From: Phocoena phocoena
Lineage: Eukaryota; Chordata; Mammalia; Artiodactyla; Phocoenidae
Direction: 5' to 3'
Assembly (NCBI RefSeq): GCF_963924675.1
Contig: NC_089222.1
Span: forward strand, 108,763,316-108,827,315
Length of the DNA: 64,000 bases
The notes beneath the pieces were generated by a model. The model saw only the letters and a list, made by a program, of their open reading frames with translations, did not search any database and had not been told where the DNA came from. Position 1 is the stretch's first letter; every line of letters begins with the position of its first letter. The translations under genes were made by a program, and so were the position numbers. Shown here piece by piece: positions 1 to 12,179 of the stretch.

Positions 1-331
1 CTTCACTTTTATTATTTGTGTTTGTACATCAAGTATCAGCATAAAAGTTACTAATTTGAGGGTAATAAGAATTTTTTCTGGCTCCTTTAAGCAAAAAATC
101 GTTCTCTACACTTTGGTATTCTGCATATGATAAGATGATAATTTCTATTTATTTACCCTGCTTGAGATTCCTAGAGCTTTTTGTGGATTAGTGGTTTTCA
201 TCATTTTGGACAAATTTCAAGCTGTTGTATCCTCACATATGTTTTGTTTTATATTCTTTCTCCTTTTTATGGAATTCTGGTTATTTTGAACTTCTAATTC
301 TATATTTGTTGTATGTTGCAAGAAATAGAAT
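1..331. other. AT-rich non-coding DNA, nothing recognised
   Basis: No ORF of note and no repeat that I recognise. The sequence is simply AT-rich and precedes the MLT1-like LTR. Confidence 0.4.
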
Positions 332-903
332 AATGGTCATTCAAATATGTCCATATCTCAATCGTGAGAACCTGTGAATATGTTATCACTCATAACAAAA
401 GAGACTTGGCAAATGTAATTAAGTTAAGGTCTTGAGATGGGAAGACTATCCTGGATTAACAGAATAATTTAATTACAGGGCTTAATTTAATTGCATGAGT
501 CCTTGAAATTGGAAGACAACAAAATAAAATGTCAGAGAAATACAACTTGAGAAGGCTTCCCCATAGTTGCTGGGTTTGAAGATGTAGGGAGGGGCTCACA
601 AACCAAGGAATATGGCAGCATCCAGCAGATGTAAAAAACCCTCAGTTTACAACCAGCAAGACAACAGGAACCTTAGTCCCATAACAACAAGGAACTGAAT
701 TTTACCAAGAAAAACCCAAATGAGCAGAAAATAGATTCTCCTTATCAACTTCCAGAAATAAATGCAGCCTGCTTATACCTTGATTTTAATCCAATAGCAT
801 TTTTACTTGACTTTCAACCTACAGAACTGAAAAGTAAAATCTGTGTTTTGTAAGCTGCTTAATTGTGGTAATTTGCTATGGCAGCAACAGAAAACCAATA
901 TAT
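332..903 (+). mobile_element. MLT1-type (ERVL-MaLR) solo LTR
   Basis: The left part matches the MLT1 LTR layout: a 'gaacctgtgaatatgtta' block, then 'aattaagttaaggtcttgag' and 'actatcctggatta'. The right end has 'accttgattttaatccaa', 'cctacagaactg' and 'gtggtaatttgctatggcagca', close to the standard MLT1 3' end. It is old and diverged, with an extra stretch in the middle (about 640-720). Family is known from memory of the consensus; exact subfamily is not assigned. It does not code for protein. Confidence 0.75.
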
Positions 904-2104
904 GTGTTATAGCTATTTCTTATTTTATAATTATTATCTTATATGCGGAACTGGGGACACTTTGATTTAGCAGTCAGTTGACCAATTCTCTTTTTAGCTA
1001 TGTCTATATGCTTGCTAAAGATATTCATAATGCTTTTGTTTCTTATTATTACTTTTTTCCTAGAATTTTGATTTGATTGCATTTGAATCTGACTTTGGTA
1101 TTCTAATAAAGGTTTACAATTATTTATATATTTTGTTCCTTGTAACACAGGAAGCAAACTTATTTCTAATCTCTTCTGGAAATTCTAATATTGAAAATTA
1201 TACAGGTCTATTTCTGTTCTCTGTTCTTTCTTCTGATTCTATCTCATGATTCCATGTTTACATGTTTTATTTTTCAATTTAATTTGATTATTTTTCTTGG
1301 GAAACTTTTTTTCTTGGTTGAAGATATTTGTGTTTGCTTCTGCTAGCCACTTGGTGGCAATGCAAAGCAGGAATAATTTTAAGTTAAATTTGCACCTTGA
1401 ATTTTCTTTTGTTTTGTTTTATTTTTGACCCTGATGATGATGTGATTTTGCAAATCTGCAAATATAATGGCAGATTATCCTAGATTTATTTAAATTATGT
1501 AATTCATATAAATTTTTGTCCCATTTTATATTTAGTGTCAAAGAAATTCTTTTATGTTACTGTGCCATGTAAGTAGGGCATATTTATTTCTGATTCACAA
1601 TTAAACTGATGGTGCTGACTTTGGGTTCTGCATTTTATCACAGGAGTGTTTGATATATTACTCTAAAACTTGCATAAGCTTTGGCACTTTCTCTTTCTCT
1701 ATAAGACCTAAACATTGTCTGAAAACCATAGTTCAAATTTTCACAGTCTGGCAGATGCCCTTTTGGCAAAAGGGCCTTCAGTGATCAACTTATATCCCTG
1801 GATTCCAGCCTTCAGTCAGAATTTGGCCTGATATTTCTTTACTATCTTTCAATTCTTCAGTTAATTTAACAAGAAAGTTTTGTTTTTCAGGTTTTTGGTT
1901 ATTTTCAGCTGGAAAATATGTCTGAATACTTAACTTGTCACATTCCTGGACATAATTAATTTATTAAACAAATATTTATTGAGGATTTATCATATTTCTG
2001 ATATTTCAGTATGAATAAGACAATGTTTTGACCACTTGGAACTTATATTTCTATAACAAAAACACATAAACAAGAAAAATTATAAGCTAGATAAATGTTA
2101 TGAA
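904..2104. other. AT-rich non-coding DNA
   Basis: No coding signal. Around 1,945-2,100 there is a block beginning 'aacaaatatttattgagg' that resembles the start of a common ancient interspersed repeat also seen near 4,940, but the rest cannot be assigned. Confidence 0.35.
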
Positions 2105-2256
2105 ATAAAGAATGGAAAGGAACCTTAGATCATCTAGATCAATATCCTCACTCAGGAAACTGTGAAGTGTTGTTGATTATGCAGGTCATAAATTGCAAAC
2201 TCAAAACTCAATTCCAGATCAAGGTTCTTTTCACTCCACCATATTGATTTACTTCC
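2105..2256 (-). mobile_element. MIR-type SINE fossil
   Basis: On the + strand the order is 'cctcactcaggaaactg', then a 'caggtcataaattgcaaa' block, then 'ttcttttcactccacc'. This is the antisense order of an MIR SINE. It is strongly diverged. Confidence 0.5.
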
Positions 2257-3204
2257 ATTTATTGTTTGTCATTGTTTCTAATGGAAGTATTCTGTTTCAC
2301 CTTGATTGTAGGTTTAAATTCTTTAAGACTTCCTTACAAATTCTTTAAGGAAAATTTTTGCTTGAGCTTTAAAAATACAAACTGCTAAATATGTATGTAT
2401 TATTATGTTCATTTGAGTACTACAAAGGTAGTAGGCCCACTTAAGTCTGCTTTATGTATTCTATTAAACTACAGTAAGATAAGAAAAGTTGTACAATTGT
2501 ACATAAAAATTCAAAGGAGAAAACTGGAATATTAGATCAGAGATCTAGTCAGTACTACAGGCATAAACTATAACAGGGAAGAGAAAGCACACAAGGAATT
2601 AAAATACCATGTCTACAAATTATTAATTAACAGGTATTCAAAAAAGTGTGAGGACAGATGCAAATTGAAAATTGAAAGTTTTTTTTTTGTTTTTTTTTTT
2701 CCCCCTCAGTGAGTCACCTACTGATTCCCTAATGAACACCTTTACCTAATAGTGAACTTTTGCCATTTGGGTCAGAATCTCTTATTAGACAATTTTGTGG
2801 GATTATCTGTTTTTTTTCTATAAGCATTTTTCTACCTTTCTGGCATTTTTCTAGCTTTCTAGATTTTTACAACTGCTGTCCCCAGCCAAACACTTGACAT
2901 TTTACCACAGAACATTAAATTACCACGCTTCCCACCCACATAAACATTCTCCTTTCATATTCCTTTTAAGAACCTTTGTTTCCACAAAACTCATTACTTT
3001 GGGGAAGCCTTTCCATATTAGCACTGACCAGAGGCAAGAATTCTGTATTTTTCTAATTATTGCCTAAAAATAGTCAAATTTTATATGGTCACTATTATCT
3101 GCTTTTTTGACTGCTTGCCTGTCTGGCTGTGAAAAAAATTGTTTCTTTTACTTATGATTGAGTAGATATACAGTAAAAAATTAGATATTACTTATGTATT
3201 AATA
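2257..3204. other. Non-coding DNA, nothing recognised
   Basis: Contains a T-rich run near 2,679-2,700 and otherwise featureless AT-rich sequence. No ORF or repeat family can be supported. Confidence 0.35.
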
Positions 3205-3440
3205 ATAATTTCTATCATCTATTGAGTGATTTCTATCTGCTAACCATGATTCCAAGTAATTTTCCTGTGAAGCTCCTTTATTTCTCACATAAATGCTCTA
3301 AAATATGTACTACTATTTCCCCTATTTTACAGATAAGAAGGCTGAGATTCATAAAAGTGAAGTTAGTGCTCAAGGGCATACAGATATTAAATGGCAGAGT
3401 AGAGATTTGAACCAATACAGTCTGGCTTTCTATGTGCTTC
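3205..3440 (-). mobile_element. MIR SINE fossil, antisense
   Basis: Reading + strand, the antisense MIR order is clear: 'atctattgagtgatttctat', then 'tattttacagataagaa', then 'tggcagagtagagatttgaa' and 'cagtctggct'. These correspond to the conserved MIR core and tRNA-related end. Small ORFs overlapping it are chance. Confidence 0.8.
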
Positions 3441-4929
3441 AGTGTTTGCTATTTGGTCTTCCATTTACTATATTTACTTGGGTCAAACAAGGTCTTCATA
3501 TAGATAGGTTTATATTATTTTATATTTTTATGTGAGCCATAATTATCTTATGTTCTTTTTTCTGATTTTAGAAATTTAAATTTTGTACTTTAAAATGTAG
3601 GCTTTCATAAGCTAAAATTTGTGTGTGTTATATCTATTAAATATCGTACATTCTAATAGGTATAATGCACACATGAACGTAATACACAGTCACATACATA
3701 CACATGTATGTTATACTTTGGACATTTGGAGACTGTACTGTTTATAACATTTTTCTTTTTAACTTTCTCTTATTTCATAAAATTAAATAAGCATCCCATA
3801 TCATTAAATATTATTAAAAGCAGGAACATGATTTAACAGACTGCTTAGTAATTCCTCACATGAATTTTTTATATAACCATCAATTCACTGTTATTCACTT
3901 ACATTTCTACATTTCACTATCATTTAAAAATCACTTCAATGTTTATATTCAGTCATTGTTTACATTCCACCTAGAGATCCCTTCAGGTATCACTTATTAT
4001 TTTTGCATGCCCATAACCCCATTCCAAAACTTATTTTCTTTTGCTTCTAATGACTACTATTATAAAATCTCTTGAAATATTTTCATAAAATATAGGAGAT
4101 ATTTGTCTGCAAGCAGAAAGGAGAATGGGTCTAGTAGATTATGCCCTCATATAGTACAGGGTGCTAAAGTATAACAGTCCAGTTCTCTTCCATCAAATTG
4201 AGACAACCTTTATTTGCACTGTAGATTCTAGTCTAGAACAGCCTTGTGGAATTAATTTAAAGCTTGTGTGTTGCCTGAAATCTTGTCTTGCTTGATTTAT
4301 TTCCCTTTCCCTGTCCTATGAATCCACTTCCTTACTGGTTTCTCCTGGGAGCACTTTCTCAGTTAACCATTTGCAGATAAATTCTCAGATTTAGGGTTGG
4401 CTTTGAGAAAACCTTATACAAGACAGAATACCTTTACATGTAAATCTTTGCACATGTCTCTCATAATATTCTTAATATATCTTCTTAGATTTGGAATGAC
4501 TGTGTCAAAAAGTGTGAACATTTTTATGGCTTTGACATTTGTACTAATATTCATTCTTCCCAGTTATGAAAGTGCCAATATAGCAGCACTCTCTACAGTT
4601 ATTTACTGCAATAGGGACTGTATAATTTTAGCTCATTTCTAACATCAATGGAGAATTTCCTCTATTTTTTATTGGTCACTTTCATGGGGTTACGAGAAAG
4701 AGCAGATAGATACCAGTGCTCGTGTTATTATTTTATCTGTAATTCCAAATGCTCATGATCAACACTAAAATCTAATTTAGATGGGTTCTACACGTATTTC
4801 AATTGAAACTGAACATTTTAGTTTAAATCATACACACATATCTCTATGTGGGTCTATGATAATTAATGTTTTCCTTCTGTTTTGCTAATAACCTTGGGAA
4901 TTTGATAGTACTATTTTGTCTTCATAGAT
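3441..4929. other. Non-coding DNA, nothing recognised
   Basis: AT-rich, with short chance ORFs of 71-81 codons that show no protein-like composition or domain. No repeat family that I can name. Confidence 0.35.
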
Positions 4930-6600
4930 ACCTTTTGTGTTCTACAAATGTTTATTGATTACCTTCTACTTGCTAGAATTGGTTCTAATAAATGGTAAAT
5001 GTGACAGATATGCATCCTACCAAAATTCTAATAATGGATACAGACAATCACATAGGCAAATAAAAGACAACGTGAGAAGTGCTTTAGTGAGGAAAGTAAA
5101 GTTTGCTCCAGAGAGCACTTTGGAAAAGATTTTAAAAATCAGAAAACTCATCCTTTAAAAAGATGTCTAAATTGAATGAAGAATTGGAATTAGTCAGCTG
5201 GAAATAAGTCATGGACCAAGAGGATTTATGAGGAGTATTTCAGGAAAATTGTACATTTAGAGTCAAGTAGAATATGTACTTTTGTGGAAGTGAAAGTTTG
5301 CTACTGTTAGAGATAGTCTCAGAAGCCAGTTGATGAGGAATCTTGCAGAACAAATTAAGAAGTTTAAAATTACACAAAAAGGCATGAGAATTCACTGATA
5401 AATTTTGGGCTTAAAGAAAAATATTATTTCCATGTTAGAAATATAATTCAGAGAGACACTGCTTTGGGAAAGCAAGTGTTCTCCTTACTTGCTGCAAGTA
5501 ATAAATCCTTCTGTCTCTGGAAAAAAAAAAGAAATAAAATTCATCCTGGAACATGGAGAATTGATTAGAAGAGGGTTAAGTCAGGAGGAAGAAGTAAGGA
5601 GTAAGGAAGTAGCTGTAATTATCCAGGTGAGAAATAATTTGGTGTGAATTACTATTAGTTTCAGTGTAAATAGAGAGAAGTGATTAGAAATAAAATGTAT
5701 ATGGATGTAAAATCCAGGGAATTTGTGATTGAATGGATATGGGGAATATGGGAGAGAAAGAGTAAGGGATGATATGAAGATTTTTGTCTTTGGTAATTTG
5801 GTGGAAATTTGTGTCATTTTTCAAGACAGGGAACAGAATGAAGAATAGGTTTGAAACTGAATGAAGCCTTCATTTTTAGAAATTCTGAGATGCCAGTAGC
5901 AGAGTCAAAGATATTTCAAAATATAACTGAAATACGGATCATGTTTCAACATCAAGCAGTTCTAGGATGGAGATCCAGGTTTGGGAGACATCAACAATAT
6001 ACAGGTGGCACTTGAAAAAATGGAGGAGGGTGAGAAAGCCTAGAAAGCATGACTAGCATGAGAAAAAGAAAAAGAGGTTAAGACAGAAACTTGGAAAAGG
6101 TAGATTAAAAAATACTGTGGAGGAGTGACCAGAGAGGAAGAAAATGTTCTAAGAAAAGGAAGCAATTATTGGGGAGATCAGATAAAATAAAGACTGATGA
6201 CTGTCCCTCTGTTACCAGCAAGGATTGGTCATACTGGAGAGAGTTGTTTAGTAAAGTTATGGGGACTGTAGATAGATTGAAGTGAGCTGAGGTATAAATG
6301 GACAGTGGAGAGGTGGAGACAGTGAGTATACAAAACCTTTTTCAGAAAGATGACATTGTACAAGAGGAGAGAGATATAATCTGAAGGATAAGTAGAGGGA
6401 TGAATATTAGAAAGGAGGAAGAACACCTTTGTCCATTATAACCAAAGAGAAAGAGGAAAGGGTAGGTAGAAATGCAAAGAAACTCATAAATTAGTGACAC
6501 AAACCGGAAGGTCAATTTTATGGATTACCTTTATTAAATGAATTGCATATTGAGGTATTTACTGAGAGGGACTGGAAGGAGGAAAGGGAATAAGATTTGA
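4930..6600 (+). mobile_element. Long decayed interspersed repeat, family uncertain
   Basis: Starts with 'ctacaaatgtttattgatt' and continues through purine-rich sequence with 'taattatccaggtgagaaat' (near 5,615), 'aatccagggaatttgtgatt' (near 5,710) and 'gatccaggtttgggagac' (near 5,972). I recognise this series of blocks as an abundant old mammalian repeat, probably LINE- or LTR-related, but cannot name it with certainty. No coding capacity remains. Confidence 0.45.
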
Positions 6601-6713
6601 AAAAGTCACTGAGGATAATTAGAGCAAGAACTATACATATTGCTGTTGCAAACCCATTTAAGTTTTATTTTGGATTCTATTCAATAGTCATTTAAAGGAC
6701 TATAGTATGCTTT

Positions 6714-8000
6714 GAATTTTTTAAGACATTACTTTTTTAGAGCAGTACAGGTTTACAACAAAATTGAGAAGGAGGTACACAGATTTCCATACATCTCTTG
6801 CCCAAGCACATACATAGTTTCCCCATTATCAACATCACTCATGAGAATGGTACATTTTTTTTTTACCAGAGATGGACCCACCTTTACACATTGTAATCAC
6901 CTAAAGTCCATAGTTTACCTTAGGGTTCACTCTTTACATTGCACATTCTGTGGATTTGGACAAATATATGTGATATATGGCCATAATTATAATATTTTTT
7001 GTCATAAAAATACTGTGTGCTCCCTCTATTCATCTGTCCCATCCCTAGCGACCATTAATATTTGATTGTATAGTTTTGCCTTTTCCAGAATGTCATACAG
7101 TTGTAATCATATAGCCTTTTCAGGTTAGTTTCTTTCACTTACTAATATTCATTTAAAGCTCCTCCATGTGGGACTTCTCTGGTGGTCCAGTGGGTAAGAC
7201 TCCATGCTCCCAATGCAGGGGGCCCAGGTTTGATCCCTGGTTGGGGAACTAGATCCCACATGCATGCCACAACTAACAGTTTGCATGCCGCAACTAAGAG
7301 TCCTCATGCAGCAACTAAAAAGTCCGCATGCCGCACCTAAGGTCTCACATGCTGCAATGGAGATCCTGCATGTGCGGCAAATAAAACCTGGTGCAGCTAA
7401 ATAAATAATAAAGTTCCTCCATGTCTTTTCATGGCTTGATGGCTCATTTCATTTTAGTGCTGAATAATATGCCATTGTTTGGATATATATCACAGTTTAT
7501 CCATTCAACTACTAAAGGACATCTTGGTTGCTGCCAAGTTTTGGCAATTATGAATAAATTATGAATAAAGTTGCTATAAACATCTGTGTGCAGGTTTTTA
7601 TGTGGACATTAGTTTTCCACTCCTTTGGGAAAATATCATGGAGCATAATTGCTGGATCAGATAGTAAGAGTATACTTAGTTTTATAAGAAGCCACCGAAC
7701 TGTCTTCCAAAGTGGCTGTATCATTTTGCTTTCCCACCAGCAATGTATGCTAATTCCTCTTGCTCCACATCCTCACCAGCATTTGGTGTTATCAGTGTTC
7801 CAGATTTTGGCCATTCTAATAGGTGTGTAGTGGTATCTCATTGTTGTTTAATTTGCATTTCCCTGATGATGTATGATGTGGAACACATTTTCATATGCTT
7901 ATTTGCCATCTGTATATCTTCTTTGGTGAAGTGTCTGTTAAGGTCTTTGGTCAATTTTTAAAATCAGGTTGTTTGTTTTCTTATTGTGAATTTGTTTTTA
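6714..8000 (-). mobile_element. Old L1 fragment (3' end), 5' truncated
   Basis: The + strand shows the reverse complement of an L1 3' UTR and the end of ORF2: 'agagcagtacaggtttacaa', 'ccattgtttggatatatatc', 'gttgctataaacatctgtgt', 'ccaaagtggctgtatcattt' and 'tggccattctaataggtgtg'. The L1 3' end lies at the left. A SINE is inserted at 7,170-7,409. All ORFs here are remnants on the wrong strand or broken. A similar minus-strand fragment lies at 18,938-20,560. Confidence 0.85.
7170..7409 (+). mobile_element. CHR-type tRNA-derived SINE
   Basis: Begins 'gggacttctctggtggtcca' and carries the 'caatgcagggggcccaggtt' and 'gttggggaactagatcccac' blocks, then tandem 'gccgcaactaag'-like units and an A-rich tail. 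It is flanked by 15-bp direct repeats, 'aaagctcctccatgt' (7,155-7,169) and 'aaagttcctccatgt' (7,410-7,424). They show that it inserted into the surrounding old L1. Confidence 0.93.
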
Positions 8001-8124
8001 TATAATAAAAGATGACAGTTTGTTGAGTTAAGGCAAATAAAAAAAAAGTGAAGGTGCCTAAATTGTATGGCTGCCAAGTCCCAGTATATCATTTCTCATA
8101 TTTTTTTTTACAATTCTATAACTG
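8001..8124. other. Short unassigned spacer
   Basis: Spacer between the old L1 fragment and an MIR fossil. Nothing recognised. Confidence 0.3.
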
Positions 8125-8310
8125 GCTTCACAGTTTACAAAGTATTTTCACAGCTATTTAATTTAATTCTTACAAGAGCTTTGGGACACCTACAAGGAAA
8201 ATATTTTGCTTTGATTGTATAGGTAAGATAAAAAAAGTTTAGTACCTGTATGTCTGACCTTTTCATTGTCACTTGGCAGAGCCAAGACTCTAATTCAGGT
8301 TTTCTTTCAA
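8125..8310 (-). mobile_element. MIR-type SINE fossil, antisense
   Basis: On the + strand, 'cagtttacaaagtattttca', 'taattcttacaagagctttg', 'cttggcagagccaagact' and 'ctaattcaggttttct' follow the antisense MIR order. Well diverged. Confidence 0.65.
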
Positions 8311-8439
8311 CTTATTACTCTGTCTTTCTGTGGTCAATTTCTGTTCATGTATTTTTATTTTATTAGAAGTTGAGAAGGGAGAGAGCTCAGAAATCATAGA
8401 AAATGTGCCTTTCATTAGAATTTACGTATTGTAATCTAC

Positions 8440-8620
8440 ACAGGTTACTTGTTTTGAAGTGAAGACCTCAGCTCTAATCTTAATTTTGCTTCTCTCTGAC
8501 TGTAAGACCTTTATTCAGTCACTAAACCTCTCTAGACCTCTAGTTTCCTCAACTAGGTAATGCATGAGTTGGTTTTGACAATCTCTAAGATAACACCCAG
8601 CTCTGAAATTCTATATGTTC
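8440..8620 (+). mobile_element. MIR SINE fossil, sense
   Basis: The core reads 'ctctctgactgtaagacctt', 'cactaaacctctctagacct' and 'agtttcctcaactaggtaat', which is the sense MIR order. It lies about 130 bp from an antisense MIR. Confidence 0.8.
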
Positions 8621-9880
8621 TTATTAATTTGACCAATTAATGATTCCTTTGGTTCACTGATTACATAGAATCAATTGTATAAGAAATTCTTAATACAATC
8701 ACAGATATTTAAATAAGAAAAGTCATTTTACATTTCTTATTTATCTGATAAGACAACTAATACCATTGCTATTCACACATATAATTGAATGGTTCACTTT
8801 TTCCCTCTTTCTCTAATTTTGTTTCATAGTTTCTTTTGTGGACCCAGAAGACACTTTACTCATAACAAAGATCTTGTATTTCAACACTATCCTGACTTAG
8901 GGTCAAAGTGAGAGGTCTCTAACTGGTTCTTTCTTGCATAGATAGGGCTACCTTCTCACCACCATCACTGTTCTTTGGTTCCATTGCTCCCATTTTTTAC
9001 TCATGGATGAAAAGAATTTCTTATGTGTGTCCTAGATCCTTAATTGGTGTTCCATGTTGTGGTAGGAACTGGGCACAATCTGGGTGAAGAGATGGCCATC
9101 ACTCTGGCTCAGAGGTGATTTTACCATAAAGCTAATGGACATATTAACATTCAGGGAGGCTCACTATCATAAGTCCCTAAAAGCTGCTGAGAGAGGCCCT
9201 AGTAACATGTTCAAATATTATTTTTCTTTAAGAAAAATTGGGGGTGGAGGTGGGCAATACAGTATAAACATAAGGATCCACAAAAACTGATTAATCCCTG
9301 CTCTTGCTTGTCACTTAACTGAACATATGCTGATTGCATTTAACTGATAGTTCCAATGGATGATAACTGAGCACTGACTTATATTCTCTATGGTTTCCTA
9401 CTAGTAACAATGAACGGTGGTTATTAAGATAAAGGTTTTTCATCTCTTAATCTCTTGCTACTCCTTCTCCCTTGCTCAGTAACCCCCTTGTAACCAGTTC
9501 TTGATGGCTTTTATGTTGGCTTTTCTCCAGGGACAATAAAACTAATAATGGTTGCTTTTATCTAAAACTTTCCCTTTTTTAAACCTGAGTCATACTTATT
9601 ATGTATCTCCCACCTTTTGGTTTTTATGCCATACTTATCCTCTCCTTCATAAAGCAGAGGGTAATATACCTAGCAGTCTAAGGTAGGGAAGAAAAGGTTC
9701 TTTTAGAACAGGTAGGAAATTTTAAATATTATCTCAGATATTTAATGATTCTCAGAGTTCTTGGAGGGAATTGTCTAATAGTATTGAATCACATGTAATA
9801 GGTTCCCTTGAATAAACTACTTAGTTGCCCTGGAAATATTAATTCTTAAAATCATATGGCTGATTTGAACTACTTTTTTT
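8621..9880. other. Non-coding DNA, nothing recognised
   Basis: No repeat that I can name and no credible ORF; a 68-codon ORF at 9,084-9,290 shows no protein features. Confidence 0.35.
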
Positions 9881-9896
9881 TTTTTTAAGGAACTCT

Positions 9897-9918
9897 CTTT
9901 CTTTCCTTTCTTTCTTTC

Positions 9919-9962
<44 letters not shown>

Positions 9963-9980
9963 TTCTTCTCTTCTTTCTTT
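9897..9980 (+). repeat. (CTTT)n microsatellite / SINE tail
   Basis: About twenty CTTT units with a few interruptions. They sit at the 3' (A-rich) end of the adjacent minus-strand SINE, so the tract probably grew out of that SINE's tail. Confidence 0.9.
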
Positions 9981-10167
9981 CATTATTTTATTTATTTATT
10001 TTGGCCATGCCAGGTCTTAGTTGCACACATAGGATCTTTAGTTGTGGCATGCAGACTTCTTAGTTGCGGCCCACATGCGGGATCTAGTTCCCCGACCAGG
10101 GATCAAACTCAGACCCCCTGCATTGGGAGCATGGATCCTTACCCACTGGACAACCAGGGAAGTCCCC
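9981..10167 (-). mobile_element. CHR-type SINE, antisense
   Basis: On the + strand: 'tttggccatgccaggtctta', 'gttgtggcatgcagacttct', 'ccccgaccagggatcaaact', 'ctgcattgggagcatggat' and 'aaccagggaagtcccc'. This is the reverse complement of the cetartiodactyl tRNA-derived SINE. Its tail merges with the CTTT tract on the left. Confidence 0.9.
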
Positions 10168-11643
10168 TGAACATCTAGTTCTTTATTTAAAAGTTCTCAG
10201 TATTATGGAGATATTTTCATTCGATGTAGAAATAGGTAGAATTTGTTTTGACTTAATCTTATTAAAATTTAGAATTTTTCATTTAGCAGCATAACAGAGA
10301 TTGTGAGAAAATAAACTCTTCATTTTATCTGTTCATTTGGGCCAATATACACTTTTATGTTCTTGGAGATATTTAGCATCTTGAGGATTTCATTAAACTT
10401 AATTTGCACAGGTATGGTTTTGATAAATGCTCATAAAAATATCCCAGATGCGTGGGGCACAAAAGACATATTCTACATAGTTTATTTTCTAATGGCTATT
10501 TTCAGAACTATGATATGGCATTAAATGCACAATTAGAAAGATAAAGAGAAGAGAGAATCAACAATAAAAAATTGATGAAGAGATCAACATGTTTCAGGCA
10601 GCTTTGTATTTTCAACATAAAAAGGTAAATTATTTGGATAAATTGTGTTGAATACACAATTTAATTGTAATATTTAACTACAATGTGTGATATTATGCCA
10701 TTTAAATTATGTTAAATAACACTGGACTTCTCTTTTATTATAGTCAACTATGCTAAGTGAGATTATTACTGACTTACATAAAATGCATTATGAAGAAATA
10801 TATCAGTGAAAACAACTGCTACAAGTGAGCCAAATTAAACCCAAACAAAAGTAAATCTGTTATCTTAGGTTCTCTTTACTGATTACTAGTATTATCATTT
10901 GTCATTTAAAATATTTCCTTCATGGATATTGTCTCTCAGTCTAAATTTAATATGTAAATCTTAGCAGTTACTTTGGTTCTTAAATAAACCTGGGGTGTGC
11001 TGGCACAATATATGCACATTGTGCTTCTACACTGAAGATAATTCTGCCATACAATAGGCTACTTCCCAGAAGAATAATGATTCATGAAGAACAAGGTATG
11101 AAGAATGTCTGTTTCACTTATTCTACAGCCTATGTTCCCCTCTTGGTTAAAAAGGGTTGGCAGAGAGTGTTTACTATTTACCTTTGAGTTGGAGAAAGCA
11201 ATTAACTTAGATTAGATTCATACGAATAACCTATAGATATGGACTAGTAAACAGGGATCAGAATGGTAGCCAACAGAAAATATGCCACTGATATGCAGAA
11301 AAATAAAAATGAATAACTGGTCTAAAGCATAACATAGAAAGTGAGAGTTTAAATAGACCCCAGGATAAATATTAGATGAGATAGAACTTAATTAGGGCCA
11401 GACTCTGTCCTCTTGAACAAAGGCAGCAGCTGAAAGGTAAGCAGCTATGTATTATCAACCTATATATCTTAGATTGATAATACTAGTAGGTGAAAAAAGT
11501 ATTTTGTGCAATCTAGAAGGCAGGATAAGCAGAACTGGCACTTAGATTAAAAAAAAAAGATTTACACAGAGAAAAAGCATTATGCAAAAGTAGGTATAGT
11601 AAGCATATTTTGTGTGTAAGGATAATCATTCAAAATATAAATT
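10168..11643. other. Non-coding DNA, nothing recognised
   Basis: AT-rich, no ORF of note, no family that I can name. Confidence 0.35.
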
Positions 11644-11644
11644 A

Positions 11645-11860
11645 GGGCTTCCCTGGTGGCGCAGTGGTTGGGAGTCCGCCTGCCGATGCGGGGGACACAG
11701 GTTTGTGCCCCAGTCTGGGAGGATCACACATGCTGTGGAGCGGCTGGGCCCGTGGGCCATGGCCGCTGAGCCTGTGCGTCCAGAGCCTGTGCTCCGCGAC
11801 GGGAGGGGCCATGGCAGTGAGAGGCTCACGTACCACAAAAAAAATCCAAAACCAAACAAA

Positions 11861-11863
<3 letters not shown>
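11645..11863 (+). mobile_element. CHR-type SINE (short, young-looking form)
   Basis: Begins 'gggcttccctggtggcgcag', then 'ctgccgatgcgggggacac', 'gagcggctgggcccgtgggc' and 'gtgctccgcgacgggaggg', ending in 'taccacaaaaaaaa'. Little decayed and GC-rich against its AT-rich surroundings. The 154-codon ORF that runs through it and out into the AT repeat is a chance product of the SINE, not a gene. Confidence 0.93.

Positions 11864-11912
<49 letters not shown>
11864..11912. repeat. (AT)n microsatellite
   Basis: About 24 pure AT units directly after the SINE's A-rich tail, so probably seeded by it. Pure enough to be polymorphic. Confidence 0.97.
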
Positions 11913-11916
<4 letters not shown>

Positions 11917-12179
11917 GTATAAATGTAGTTATAATTTACTGTATAAAGCAACTATAGTAGCTGTAGCTGATGTCCTGTCTGTACCCACTTTACCGGTTGG
12001 TATACCCATCAACCCAGTTGTGAGGGGCTGTGTTAACAGCTTACGCTTGGGACAGATGCAGTCAGTGATGCACTGATATGGGTCACTATGGTCTATTTGC
12101 CCTGCCACAAGAGGATGACTCTTCAACATGATTTATGCTGCAAAGCATGCTCACAAGTTGGATCAAGGCTAGAATTTGT

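Noticed and set aside
6712..7065. 117-codon + strand ORF
   Set aside because: Antisense to an old L1 3' UTR; not protein-like.
11612..12076. 154-codon + strand ORF
   Set aside because: It reads through a CHR-type SINE and the (AT)n repeat ('IYIYIY'), so it is not a gene.
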